Counted from the first letter of the stretch, positions 16,876 to 25,572 are shown. The stretch: 44,674 bases of DNA from Planctomycetaceae bacterium (GCA_024225195.1 JAAEMV010001020.1:1-44674), one strand, 5' to 3'. Translations and numbers: made by a program. The notes: a model not told the origin generated them from the sequence alone.

Positions 16876-19125
16876 ATGAACTGGCCCACAATTAAGCTCA
16901 TCTTTCGGCGAGAACTTCGCGATCAACTGCGTGATCGACGAACGTTGTTCACCGTTGCGATCATGCCAATGTTGCTTTATCCCCTGATGGGAATGGCAAT
17001 GATGCAAGTCGCACAATTCATGCGTGAGTCACCTTCGAGAGTATGGATCGTTGGTGAGGAGAAACTGCCTGCCAGCCCGCCTCTCATTGTGGGTGGGAAA
17101 TTCAACCCAACTTTTGGCATGGCAGAGAGTCAGCTAATCGAATTAATCGGCTCCACCGCCGGCGATGGGCACTTTGAATCCCTGATTAAATCAGCCACCA
17201 GCTCTACGGATGACAGTGCAAGCGTCGAGGAAATACTTCGACAAGAAATGCAAAAACGAAAAATGGACTTGGCGATTTTCATCCCCAATCAAATCCACAT
17301 TCCCGAGCGACCGAAATCCAACATCGAGACCGCCTCTCAAGATTCCACATCCCCCCCTGCAACCCAAGTCTTTGTCCTGACCGATTCAGCAATTGACAAA
17401 TCAAGAATCGCCAGTGAAAGAGTAAATCGGATTCTCAATCAATGGTCGAAAGAGTTTTCCAAAGAAACCCTGGTAGCCAACGAGATCCCGACCTCCATGA
17501 TTCAGGGGGTCGTATTTACCACCGGTGATGTTGCCAACAAGACTGGCAAGCAGGCTGCTGCCTGGTCAAAAATCCTACCCTTTATCATTATGATCTGGTC
17601 CTTAACAGGTGCTTTTTATCCAGCCATTGACTTGTGCGCGGGTGAGAAAGAAAGAGGGACTTTTGAAACTCTCTTAAGCAGCCCTGCGGCACGTTCTGAA
17701 ATTGCTTTTGGAAAACTGCTGACCGTCATGACGTTCAGTATGGCGACATCATTTTTAAATCTACTGAGTATGGGATTCACAGGCATCTTTGTTTTAACCA
17801 AACTTAGCAGTGGCATGGGTGCTGGTGGTGCTTTGCCAATCGGTATTCCTCCGCTCGCAAGTATTGGCTGGCTCTTGCTGGCCTTAATCCCCATTTCAGC
17901 ACTTTTTAGCGCGGTTGCCCTAGCCGCAGCGGCATTCGCGCGAAGTAGCAAAGAAGGCCAGTACTATCTGGTTCCGCTACTGATGATTTCGATGCCGCTG
18001 ATGATGATTCCAATGCTGCCCGCAGCCGAATTGGACTTCGGCACAAGCTTGATTCCCGTCAGTGGGTTGATGCTACTATTGAGAAGCCTAATCGAAGCGA
18101 ACTACACAGACTGCCTAAAATTTGCGGCTCCCGTTTGTGCAATCAACTTGGCCTGCTGTTGGTTAGCTGTTCGCTGGGTAATTCATCAATTCAATAGTGA
18201 AACAGTTTTGTTTCGAGCTTCCGAACGATTTGGAATCGGAGCATGGATCAAACATATTATGCGCGAGCGCCGATCGCTTCCATCGCTGGGAAGTGCAATT
18301 CTCTGTGGCGTCGTGATTCTGGTTGCAAAATTTTTCATTGGGTTTGCCGTCACGGCTCCACAAAACTTTGGACAATTCGCTTTACAGACAGTCATCATTT
18401 TGGTGGCAACCATCTTCATTCCCTCGGTAATGATGGCTCTGTTTCTGACACGTAATCCAAGAAAATCACTGCGACTCAATGGTTGTAAAATCACGATGGC
18501 CGCTGCTGCAATTTTAGCCGCTATTTTCCTGAACCCGATGTTCACCTGGCTGACGGGATTCATCATGCACATCTACCCGCCCAGCGGCGACATGCTAATG
18601 TTGCAAGAAGCGGTTTCACGAATTTTAGGATCGGCTCCAGGATTGTGGGCGATCATCCTTGTGTTTGCCCTGGCACCTGCAATCTTCGAAGAAATTGCTT
18701 TTCGAGGGTTTATCCTTTCCGGATTCCAATCGATTAAAGGAAAATGGAAACCCATTCTGTTAACCAGCCTCATGTTTGGACTCGCTCATGGAGTGATCCA
18801 GCAAACCATGATCACCTTTGTTATTGGATTGGTTCTTGGGCTGATTGCCGTACAAACCAAAAGTATCCTTCCCTGTATTTTGTTCCACCTAACCCACAAC
18901 AGCCTTGCTGTGCTACTTTCTCAAGCTAATCGAACGGTCGTTGAGCAATCTCCTGTTCTTCGGCAGTATCTCTACAGCACTGACGGACAGAACTACCAAT
19001 ACGCTACCTTTCCCGCTATCTTGATGTCTGTCGTGGGCGTGATGCTGATAATTTGGTTCCTTCAACTGGATTTGAAACCCTCCAATCGAAGCGAAGCCTA
19101 CGGCCGGGTGCCTCACCCAAACTGA
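16876..19125 (+). CDS. ABC-2 permease fused to CPBP intramembrane protease (NatB-like)
   Basis: A 749-residue membrane protein. Residues 1 to about 480 form an ABC-2-type permease: a first helix near 25-45, a large extracytoplasmic region at about 55-230, then a helix cluster including the ERGTFETLLSSP segment. Residues ~560-740 form a CPBP protease-like domain with its three motifs, EEIAFR (about 605-610), FGLAH (about 634-638) and HLTHN (about 670-674). Fusions of this kind occur in NatB-like proteins. It partners the NatA-like ATPase. The protease part may process or guard a substrate of the exporter (inference). There is no clear Shine-Dalgarno at the ATG. Confidence 0.88.
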   Translation: MNWPTIKLIFRRELRDQLRDRRTLFTVAIMPMLLYPLMGMAMMQVAQFMRESPSRVWIVGEEKLPASPPLIVGGKFNPTFGMAESQLIELIGSTAGDGHFESLIKSATSSTDDSASVEEILRQEMQKRKMDLAIFIPNQIHIPERPKSNIETASQDSTSPPATQVFVLTDSAIDKSRIASERVNRILNQWSKEFSKETLVANEIPTSMIQGVVFTTGDVANKTGKQAAAWSKILPFIIMIWSLTGAFYPAIDLCAGEKERGTFETLLSSPAARSEIAFGKLLTVMTFSMATSFLNLLSMGFTGIFVLTKLSSGMGAGGALPIGIPPLASIGWLLLALIPISALFSAVALAAAAFARSSKEGQYYLVPLLMISMPLMMIPMLPAAELDFGTSLIPVSGLMLLLRSLIEANYTDCLKFAAPVCAINLACCWLAVRWVIHQFNSETVLFRASERFGIGAWIKHIMRERRSLPSLGSAILCGVVILVAKFFIGFAVTAPQNFGQFALQTVIILVATIFIPSVMMALFLTRNPRKSLRLNGCKITMAAAAILAAIFLNPMFTWLTGFIMHIYPPSGDMLMLQEAVSRILGSAPGLWAIILVFALAPAIFEEIAFRGFILSGFQSIKGKWKPILLTSLMFGLAHGVIQQTMITFVIGLVLGLIAVQTKSILPCILFHLTHNSLAVLLSQANRTVVEQSPVLRQYLYSTDGQNYQYATFPAILMSVVGVMLIIWFLQLDLKPSNRSEAYGRVPHPN

Positions 19126-19256
19126 AATTCGAATCATCGAATCTCAAACCGCATTAGCACGCCTCACCGCCAAATTTCCTGAGCTTCGTAGACATCACCA
19201 TTCCTCAGCAAAACCAAAAGCAACGCAACATTTATCGCGCCCGTTGGGTATCTCCT

Positions 19257-20477
19257 ATGAAAGGGGAGCCCATTGAAAACGGAGCAGTAGCCGTTGTTGG
19301 CAGAGACGTTGTGGCTGTCGGTGATTTTAAGAAAATAACGCGTGATTTCCCGATCAGCACTTTTGATGTCACGGAACTTGGTGACGGAACCATTGTGCCA
19401 GGCTGGGTCAACGCTCATACGCACTTGGAGTTCAGCGACATTGAAGAGCCACTCGGTTTTCCCGGTATCAAATTTACCGATTGGATTCGAAAGATCGTTA
19501 AACGGAGGATCGAGTCCAATCGTTTAGAGTCTGATACCAATTCGGTTTCCAGCAAATCACTTGCAATCCGATGTGGGCTACTGGAATCAAAGCAAGCTGG
19601 AACGTGGGCGATTGGTGAAATCGCGACAGCTCCATTGGATTTAAACGACTACTCAGAAGCTGATTGCCAAATCGTTACGCGTTGCTTCTTTGAGCAACTC
19701 GGGCGGGACCCTTCAAACTATCCCACTCAAGCAACAGAGCTGACTTCATTTCTTAGTCAAACTCAGCCAGATCACTCAACGTTTTTTCGAGGAGCGAGTC
19801 CCCACGCTCCCTACTCAGTCAGCGAACTCCTTTTTAATCAGATCCAATCCATCTCACTGACTGCAGCAACTCCGGTCGCAATGCATATCGCAGAGACGCT
19901 TGAGGAACGGGAATTATTAGAAAAAGGGAGTGGTGACTTTGTCGATCTTTTAAAAGAATTTGGCATCTGGAATCCCACCGATTTCAACGGAGAAATCAGC
20001 ATTCCCGGAATCCTCAATCAACTCTCAAAAACTGAACATGCGTTAATTGTGCATGGAAATTACCTTAACGACATCGAATTGGATTTGATTGCTGCTCATC
20101 CCCAAAACATGTCCGTCGCCTTTTGCCCGCGAACCCATCGTTTTTTCCAACACTCGCTCTATCCGCTCCAGAAAATGCTTAACCGCAAGATCAACGTTTG
20201 CCTTGGCACTGACTCGCGTGCCTCCAATCCTGACCTCAACATTTTCAAAGAAGCTCAGGAAGTCGCAGCATCATTTCCAGCACTTTCCCCGAAGGAAATA
20301 CTCGAAATGGCAACAATCAACGGAAGCAAAGCTTTGGGATTGCCGTCCTGTATCGGAACAATCTCAGAGAACCAGACCGCTTCCCTGAATTACATCAGCC
20401 CTCCTGCGAATCTTCGCACGCATCACCCCACTGACTGGCTCTTTGAGCAAACGTCTCAATGCGTTCCGCTACATTAA
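19257..20477 (+). CDS. amidohydrolase (chlorohydrolase/deaminase-like)
   Basis: A metal-dependent amidohydrolase of the ATZ/TRZ group, 406 residues from the ATG. Metal ligands are H54 and H56 in NAHTHLEFSD, then HIAET, the later His in IVHGNYL, and the Asp in CLGTDSRASN. Likely chemistry is deamination or dechlorination of a cyclic or guanidino-like substrate, which is not resolved. The ATG at 19257 may not be the real start: the frame upstream encodes NIYRARWVSP, which reads like the missing first beta strand, yet no ATG, GTG or TTG exists between the in-frame TAG at 19155 and 19257. It is convergent with the methyltransferase gene. Confidence 0.85.
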   Translation: MKGEPIENGAVAVVGRDVVAVGDFKKITRDFPISTFDVTELGDGTIVPGWVNAHTHLEFSDIEEPLGFPGIKFTDWIRKIVKRRIESNRLESDTNSVSSKSLAIRCGLLESKQAGTWAIGEIATAPLDLNDYSEADCQIVTRCFFEQLGRDPSNYPTQATELTSFLSQTQPDHSTFFRGASPHAPYSVSELLFNQIQSISLTAATPVAMHIAETLEERELLEKGSGDFVDLLKEFGIWNPTDFNGEISIPGILNQLSKTEHALIVHGNYLNDIELDLIAAHPQNMSVAFCPRTHRFFQHSLYPLQKMLNRKINVCLGTDSRASNPDLNIFKEAQEVAASFPALSPKEILEMATINGSKALGLPSCIGTISENQTASLNYISPPANLRTHHPTDWLFEQTSQCVPLH

Positions 20478-20506
20478 GATCTAAAGTAAACAACGTAATT
20501 AAGAAG

Positions 20507-21799
20507 CTAAATGTCAGTTTCGTCTACGATCAGCAAGTCCGAAGGCGAATCAGGGTTAACCAACGGATTACCTCGACGTTTAGCGATCACGGCAATTCGA
20601 CTTCGTCCAAGCCTTGTTAGCAAAACAGTCGCCCGTTGTTTGCCGTCCAATTTGAGTCGCTTAAATTGAGACGCAGTGACATCGTCAATCCCCCGCTTCT
20701 TGACCTCAATTTCGCCAACCTCTAATCGATTCAAAAAGACTTGCGTCTTTCGCAGATTAAGGGGCAGCACTGCCAACACTTCAAACTGGGTCAGCAACGG
20801 ATCCTCAACAACTTCGTCACCTGTCAGATAAACAACGTCTGCGGAAAATCGTTGTAGGCCATAGCGATCGCCGATGACGTTATTGAGTTGTGCCGCTAAG
20901 ACAATTGCATGTGGTTCATACAGATAGCGCAAGATCTGCTTACCGACGATCACCTCGGGCCGCGACTCACTTTCAAGCACCGAGATCTGACTTACTTCCC
21001 CCTGTTTACCGATGTGCGTCGCGGTACGGTGGCCTGGTTTATCTGTTTCCGGGCCGACCCATAGAATCTGCTGTTTGCACTCTCGATCGTCACCGAGCCA
21101 CTCCCGTTGAACATTCGGTGGGAAATAACTGGCATGCGGCGTTGCCGGAGCGACTTTAATCGCAGCCGTACAACTTGAGGGAAGCCGCTGAAAAACATCC
21201 GGCAAACTAGGTAGAAACCGACTGCCGTGAACCGTACGTTCCTGGACTCGCCGATCCGGATCTACATGAATGCCATCTAAGTTAGAAAGATCAAATTCGG
21301 CAAAATCAATTTGACGAACATCCGCCAGATCCTGACCAAGAGAATAAGCTTCCAGGTTTTTGCGCGCGAACAAACTCGTCAACTCATCAATTTCGACGCC
21401 AATCGTTCTGGCCACTTCAGTTTTCGAATCGTCTGAATGGTCGCGGCGAGCCAGAGAAAGCAAATCTCCACCAATTCCGCAGCAAACATCGGCGACACTC
21501 TTTGATGACTGAAACCGAGAAGCCTTATATTCTGCCAGCCGCTGCCCAGACGCCTGCTCCAAACCGCGACGAGTAAAAAACATCCGACTGGCCCGTGTAA
21601 ACTTCTGCCCCGCCTTTTTTCTTAATTGAGCCTGTTCCATTACAAGTGCCCCACGAGTGGGGGTGGTCAGCTTCCGTAACGATTTGGCAATGCGAACGAC
21701 ATTGACGCGTTCGGCAAACGCTCCCTGTACCTGTTTTAATACTGGTGCTGCCTCTTCCGACATTAGCCATAAAAAATCGTCACGGGTTTCTAAATTCAT
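20507..21799 (-). CDS. class I SAM-dependent methyltransferase with THUMP-like C-terminus
   Basis: A 430-residue protein. The SAM-binding motif I is DVCCGIGGD (104-112), followed by an acidic beta2 end (GVEIDEL) and VDPDRR near residue 185, the DPxR pattern of a bacterial family often annotated as THUMP-like methyltransferases. N-terminal helices (1-100) precede the Rossmann core, and the C-terminal ~120 residues would be the THUMP-like part. RNA is the probable substrate class by analogy, not proven. The start is ATG at 21797-21799. It stands alone on the minus strand, with TTGACAAT-like AT-rich sequence upstream on the opposite strand. Confidence 0.75.
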   Translation of the reverse strand: MNLETRDDFLWLMSEEAAPVLKQVQGAFAERVNVVRIAKSLRKLTTPTRGALVMEQAQLRKKAGQKFTRASRMFFTRRGLEQASGQRLAEYKASRFQSSKSVADVCCGIGGDLLSLARRDHSDDSKTEVARTIGVEIDELTSLFARKNLEAYSLGQDLADVRQIDFAEFDLSNLDGIHVDPDRRVQERTVHGSRFLPSLPDVFQRLPSSCTAAIKVAPATPHASYFPPNVQREWLGDDRECKQQILWVGPETDKPGHRTATHIGKQGEVSQISVLESESRPEVIVGKQILRYLYEPHAIVLAAQLNNVIGDRYGLQRFSADVVYLTGDEVVEDPLLTQFEVLAVLPLNLRKTQVFLNRLEVGEIEVKKRGIDDVTASQFKRLKLDGKQRATVLLTRLGRSRIAVIAKRRGNPLVNPDSPSDLLIVDETDI

Positions 21800-21968
21800 G
21801 ATTTGATATTAATTGACAATAATTTTCGTTTCCATCTCGATTCAATCCTGATTTCAAATGTTTTCAAGATTATTATGAAATCTGGTAACTTATAGGAACG
21901 TCTCCGCAATCTTCAATGTTTGCGGCCTTTCTCTGGTCTCAGGATCTCATCTAAGAAATTTCACAGCC

Positions 21969-22373
21969 ATGGCTCCCTTTAACGAACTCATCATCTACCT
22001 TCGTGTCGCCCAAGCATTTAAAGCCCGCTTGCAAATGTCCGATCGTGACCGAGCTTTGGTAATGGCAGCAACTTGCGCCGCTGCTTTGAAAATGAAACCC
22101 CTGGCTGAATTTTGCCGACAGCTCATCCTGCAAAACAATCAGGGACATATGCTGCGTAATTACCCCTCGTTTTTCGACGCAATCGAAGATCCTGATTTTG
22201 GCATCTACTTAAAACAAGTTCGTCGGAAACTTGGTCCCGAGCAAGCTGAATCCCAAATCATACAACTGGAATACCGTTGCGATGTAAAACCCAGCGACTA
22301 TGAAACTAAATCGGAGTATGCCGCGGCGGTGATGGGAGTCGACTCCAAGTGGATTAAAGACCATTTTGGGTAA
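21969..22373 (+). CDS. hypothetical protein
   Basis: A 134-residue protein I do not recognise. It is mostly helical and hydrophilic, with no signal peptide or membrane segment and no obvious catalytic motif. Residues 10-65 (LRVAQAFKARLQMSDRDRALV and following) look like a helical-repeat fragment, and the C-terminus YAAAVMGVDSKWIKDHFG is tryptophan-containing and charged. The ATG at 21969 lies 170 bases from the divergent methyltransferase. Coding is supported by frame length, codon pattern and absence of a competing frame. Confidence 0.65.
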   Translation: MAPFNELIIYLRVAQAFKARLQMSDRDRALVMAATCAAALKMKPLAEFCRQLILQNNQGHMLRNYPSFFDAIEDPDFGIYLKQVRRKLGPEQAESQIIQLEYRCDVKPSDYETKSEYAAAVMGVDSKWIKDHFG

Positions 22374-22612
22374 TTCAACAGTCCCGATTCCTTCAATCGC
22401 AAACAGCGCAATCCAACCAAATAACCGGTCGGATAGCGTTTGTAGGAATTAGCTAATGTTTGCGGTTCTTATTATCTCAGCTGAATTAGCTGCAATGCTC
22501 GCGCCGGTGCGTTCTATTTTACTGATCATTGTAACGCTGGTTAGTAAACCAAAGAAAAACGCGACCCATCGTCGATCTTTGAAAATGGTAAAATCCATCA
22601 TCAGAGATTCAG

Positions 22613-23581
22613 ATGTTTATTCGCTCCATCCTTGTTCCTAGTTTAATCGCGTGTGCCATTGCGGCCCCTGTGATATTGAACCAGACAGATTCGAATCAAC
22701 CCGATATCGAAGGGGCAGTCAACGCGTCAGGCGAGCTGGTGAATGAAGCGACTGCCTACGCCGCAGCAAATAACCCGCCGGTGCTCCGCAGAACCGATGG
22801 AGTTAACAGCCGTTCATTTCGTGCGATGGATGCAAAAAACTCGCAGACCGCCCCCATCGGCAACCCAGCGTTTCAAGGAATTGAACGGCTTAGCAATCCC
22901 GCAACCGCTTCGGCCATTTCAACCCAGCGCTCCCTTGGGAATTCGCCACCGAGTTATTTACCCAAGGCAACCGTATCCAACTCGGGCGTCGTAGCCAATC
23001 AAATCGGTCGAACCGTTGTCGACTACGGCTCAACAGGAGCACTCATTTACCCTGGAAACGCTCAAGGCCCCGATTACGATGCAGCGCCGCTCGAGTTTAT
23101 GCCGGTTTTTAATTTTGAAGAGGTATTTCGATTCGATATCAGCGAAAGCTGGGTCAGAGATCGTTGGAATCGAGTATCAACAAACGCAGAGGCAGTTGGT
23201 TTGCATGGCCTGCGGGTCGCCCTCGTGACCGGCACCAGCGCTTCGGATCTCCACGGTTCATTGACTTACTATTTTGACCAAAATCATCGCCCCCAGCGGA
23301 TCACATTCCGGGGTTGGGCGGGGGACGGGGTGAAACTTACTGAGTTTTTAACCAAATTCTACGGTTTTCGTCCACAACCAACCCACTGGGCTGGATTTTA
23401 TCTGTCCGAAAATGGAAGAAACCAAACGGGCGGGATCTTGATGCAATATCCGACCGTTATCTACCGCGAAAATCAGATCCAACAGGTCGCTGTCGTGATG
23501 GAAATAAATAATCCCAGCGGAAACATAGGCTTAAGCCAAGAATTCCAGTCATTAATCGCTGGTTCTCAGGCCAAACGCTAG
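22613..23581 (+). CDS. secreted hypothetical protein, DUF6690-like
   Basis: A 322-residue protein with an N-terminal hydrophobic signal or anchor (about 4-23). Residues ~25-150 are low-complexity and rich in Asn, Ala, Pro and Ser. A conserved-looking C-terminal domain (about 165-320) contains FRFDISESWVRDRWNRVST, LRVALVTGTSASDLHGSLTYYF and QRITFRGWAGDG. From memory this resembles a planctomycete family, DUF6690; I cannot verify it. No enzymatic motif is evident. It is the gene immediately upstream of the dnaA regulatory region, and two small inverted repeats follow its stop. Confidence 0.7.
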   Translation: MFIRSILVPSLIACAIAAPVILNQTDSNQPDIEGAVNASGELVNEATAYAAANNPPVLRRTDGVNSRSFRAMDAKNSQTAPIGNPAFQGIERLSNPATASAISTQRSLGNSPPSYLPKATVSNSGVVANQIGRTVVDYGSTGALIYPGNAQGPDYDAAPLEFMPVFNFEEVFRFDISESWVRDRWNRVSTNAEAVGLHGLRVALVTGTSASDLHGSLTYYFDQNHRPQRITFRGWAGDGVKLTEFLTKFYGFRPQPTHWAGFYLSENGRNQTGGILMQYPTVIYRENQIQQVAVVMEINNPSGNIGLSQEFQSLIAGSQAKR

Positions 23582-23601
23582 TTCACCGGATCGCGAACTA
23601 A

Positions 23602-23657
23602 GAGGTATTTACTACGGTAATCGCTTGCGCTTTTCTGCTATACTTACCAGATACCTC
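23602..23657 (+). repeat. nested inverted repeat downstream of the DUF6690-like gene
   Basis: The outer arms GAGGTAT (23602-23608) and ATACCTC (23651-23657) enclose inner arms GGTAA (23616-23620) and TTACC (23644-23648); both pairs are perfect. No T-run follows directly, so it may be a terminator-like stem, mRNA end structure or small structured RNA. Confidence 0.4.
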
Positions 23658-23758
23658 ACCAGTCAAATTTTACCCAATCCGACCCGTTTAAGTGGCCCCA
23701 ACCAAGATTGACTGCCGAGGAAAGGGGAGTTTTCTTTTAACAACAATCGCTTGACATT

Positions 23759-23767
23759 TTATCCACC
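23759..23767 (+). promoter_or_regulatory. DnaA-box-like nonamer
   Basis: TTATCCACC matches the TTATCCACA consensus at eight of nine positions and lies about 115 bases upstream of the predicted dnaA promoter. Confidence 0.35.
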
Positions 23768-23881
23768 TAACTAAGCCTCGGTACGGTTGGATTCAGGCGC
23801 GAGAATTTACCGTGTATTTTGAAAACTCCGCGCAGGTTTCCGCAATAAAGGTGAACTTCAAATTTATTTCGAACTAACGGT

Positions 23882-23909
23882 TTGACAGTCGTGCTAGCAC
23901 TCTTAGAAT
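23882..23909 (+). promoter_or_regulatory. sigma70-like promoter of dnaA with internal palindrome
   Basis: TTGACA (23882-23887, perfect -35) and TAGAAT (23904-23909, five of six to TATAAT) are separated by 16 bases. The spacer contains the perfect 10-bp palindrome GTGCTAGCAC (23891-23900), placed where a repressor would block polymerase. Transcription would start near 23916, leaving a leader of about 150 bases before the dnaA ATG. Confidence 0.55.
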
Positions 23910-23970
23910 CGCAAATCCTCAGTTTGAGATTATTTGTCAGTTCGCAAGATGTGGATTGAAATTATAAACA

Positions 23971-24111
23971 ATGGACGGTCTTCGTTCGCTGCTTACCCAG
24001 GACATCCATTCCAGCCAAAATCGCTGGATGTCCTGCTCAAAGCATCGCACCGAAGAGCGGGCCGATAATGTGTCAGGATGTGACTTTGTCGTCTCAGGAT
24101 TCGATCATTAA
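23971..24111 (+). CDS. possible upstream ORF overlapping the dnaA start
   Basis: A 46-codon frame opens with ATG inside the predicted dnaA leader and ends with TAA 44 bases inside dnaA, in a different frame. Its product begins MDGLRSLLTQDIHSSQ. The leader hairpin lies within it. It has no clear Shine-Dalgarno and could be chance; if translated it would compete with, or couple to, dnaA initiation. Confidence 0.25.
   Translation: MDGLRSLLTQDIHSSQNRWMSCSKHRTEERADNVSGCDFVVSGFDH
23998..24035 (+). promoter_or_regulatory. perfect 11-bp leader hairpin upstream of dnaA
   Basis: CAGGACATCCA (23998-24008) is the exact reverse complement of TGGATGTCCTG (24025-24035), with a 16-nt loop. It lies in the predicted 5' leader, 33 bases before the dnaA ATG. 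It could act as an RNA structure controlling initiation or as a DNA operator. Confidence 0.55.
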
Positions 24112-25552
24112 CAATCGTTCGGAAAACCCGGACCTTGCCACCACGATTGCTACCCACTTGGAAGCAAGGATTGGCAAAGATCGTTTCGACCTTTGGTTCT
24201 CCCAGGATCAAAGTTTTTCAGTCAACTCAACTCCGTCGGCGAATAGATCACCTCGAGTTGTTGTTAGTGCAGAAAACAGTTTCTCACTACAGCGAATTAA
24301 AGGAACGTTGGCTGGCGATGTTCGCGACATCGTAAACCATGTTTGCGGTCCGCATTTTCAAATTGATTACGAACTGAGTGAAGTCACCGCGACAGATAGT
24401 TCTTCGATTGAGAATGATGAAACGATATCTGAACAGGATTCAGGTTCACCTCAACCGCTACGTCTCGCATCGGATGACGTGCAACGTGCCAATTTGCCGA
24501 CCTCTATCCGCAAAGCTCCGAGGGGATTGAGTTCATTTTCCTTTGGACCGGACAACCGTCTTATCGAAGCTGGTGTCGAACAACTCTTTCGAGAGCCTGG
24601 TCAGTTCGCTCCCTTTTTCGTATTTGGTCCGACTGGCAGTGGCAAGTCACATCTACTTGAGTCAATTACCAACGACTTCCGTCGCCGACTGCGATTGAAA
24701 CGGTGTGTGTATCTATCCGCGGAACAGTTCACTAGCGAATTTGTTAGTTCACTGCGTGGCGGAACAGGGCTTCCCATGTTCCGCAGGAAATACCGCGATC
24801 TCGACTTGCTGGCCATTGATGACATTCAGTTCCTCGCAGGAAAACGAGCAACGCTAGGCGAATTTCAGCATACGATGGACAATTTAATTCGTTCTGGTAA
24901 ACAAATCATCGTCTCGTCAGACCGACCACCGATTGAACTTGGGCACCTTGGAAATGACATCAGTGCAAGACTGACGGGAGGATTAACCTGCCCGCTTCAG
25001 TACCCTGATTTTGAAGGACGTGTCAAAATCACACGTCGAATGTGTGCCGAACGAAAAATGGATATCCCCACAAACGTCATTAACTTAATTTGCGAGCAAC
25101 TGACGCGTGACGTTCGGCGACTTTCCGGTGCAATCAACCGATTACACGCCTACACCGTTGCGACTCGAACTCCCATGGTGCCTGAAGTGGCACAACAGGT
25201 GCTTTGTGATTTATTCTCACTGACAGGCCCCAACTGTACTTCCATGGTGACCATCGAGCAGGCTGTCTGTGATTTTTGCGGAGTGAATTCAAAAGAACTG
25301 AAATCATCCAGCCGACAAAAACGAATCAGCTCGGCTCGAATGTTAGCGATGTACCTCTCCCGACAGTACACGGGCTCGGCCTTTTCCGAAATTGGTGAAT
25401 ATTTTGGGGGACGCAGTCACAGCACGGCGATTGCCGCCGAACGCAAGGTCGCCCAATGGCTCGAAACTGACCACGGAATTTCTTTGGCACATTCGGTTTA
25501 CCCGACGAAAGAAGTAATTCGCCGGATCGAGTCGAACCTCAGAATCGGTTAA
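24068..25552 (+). CDS. dnaA: chromosomal replication initiator DnaA
   Basis: A 494-residue DnaA. Domain I (about 20-100) contains RIGKDRFDLWFS, and a linker follows. Domain III (AAA+) has Walker A GPTGSGKSH (about 186-194), Walker B LLAIDDIQF (about 247-255) and DNDISARL-like sensor sequence (GNDISARLTGG). Domain IV binds DnaA boxes through a helix-turn-helix ending in FGGRSHSTAIAAERKV. Canonical DnaA has GGRDHTT there; the Asp is Ser here. The ATG at 24068 is the first start in frame, with only a weak purine-rich upstream. No dnaN, recF or gyrB is adjacent, so this is not the classical oriC arrangement. Confidence 0.96.
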   Translation: MCQDVTLSSQDSIINNRSENPDLATTIATHLEARIGKDRFDLWFSQDQSFSVNSTPSANRSPRVVVSAENSFSLQRIKGTLAGDVRDIVNHVCGPHFQIDYELSEVTATDSSSIENDETISEQDSGSPQPLRLASDDVQRANLPTSIRKAPRGLSSFSFGPDNRLIEAGVEQLFREPGQFAPFFVFGPTGSGKSHLLESITNDFRRRLRLKRCVYLSAEQFTSEFVSSLRGGTGLPMFRRKYRDLDLLAIDDIQFLAGKRATLGEFQHTMDNLIRSGKQIIVSSDRPPIELGHLGNDISARLTGGLTCPLQYPDFEGRVKITRRMCAERKMDIPTNVINLICEQLTRDVRRLSGAINRLHAYTVATRTPMVPEVAQQVLCDLFSLTGPNCTSMVTIEQAVCDFCGVNSKELKSSSRQKRISSARMLAMYLSRQYTGSAFSEIGEYFGGRSHSTAIAAERKVAQWLETDHGISLAHSVYPTKEVIRRIESNLRIG

Positions 25553-25553
25553 A

Positions 25554-25572
25554 CACCGCCCGAGAGGCGGTG
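25554..25572 (+). terminator. GC-rich hairpin directly after dnaA
   Basis: CACCGCC (25554-25560) pairs perfectly with GGCGGTG (25566-25572) around a 5-nt loop, starting two bases after the dnaA stop. The stem is strong but no T-run follows, so it may be a Rho-dependent end or an mRNA-stabilising stem. Confidence 0.45.

Larger units (their letters stand above)
23582..24067 (+). other. dnaA upstream region (486 bp)
   Basis: This gene-free stretch holds, in order, a small stem over the previous stop, a nested hairpin (23602-23657), a DnaA-box-like nonamer TTATCCACC (23759-23767), a sigma70-like promoter with an internal palindrome (23882-23909), a second box-like nonamer TGTGGATTG (23950-23958, reverse-strand CAATCCACA), and a perfect 11-bp hairpin in the leader. 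It looks regulatory; two imperfect boxes are too few to call it oriC. Confidence 0.6.

Noticed and set aside
22456-22641. 61-codon frame with a hydrophobic start upstream of the DUF6690-like gene
   Set aside because: It overlaps the start of the better-supported gene at 22613, has no Shine-Dalgarno, and its second half is compositionally non-protein-like.
23582-24067. Replication origin (oriC) next to dnaA
   Set aside because: Only two imperfect DnaA-box-like nonamers, no box cluster, and no dnaN, recF or gyrB nearby. A GC-skew plot of the genome would decide.
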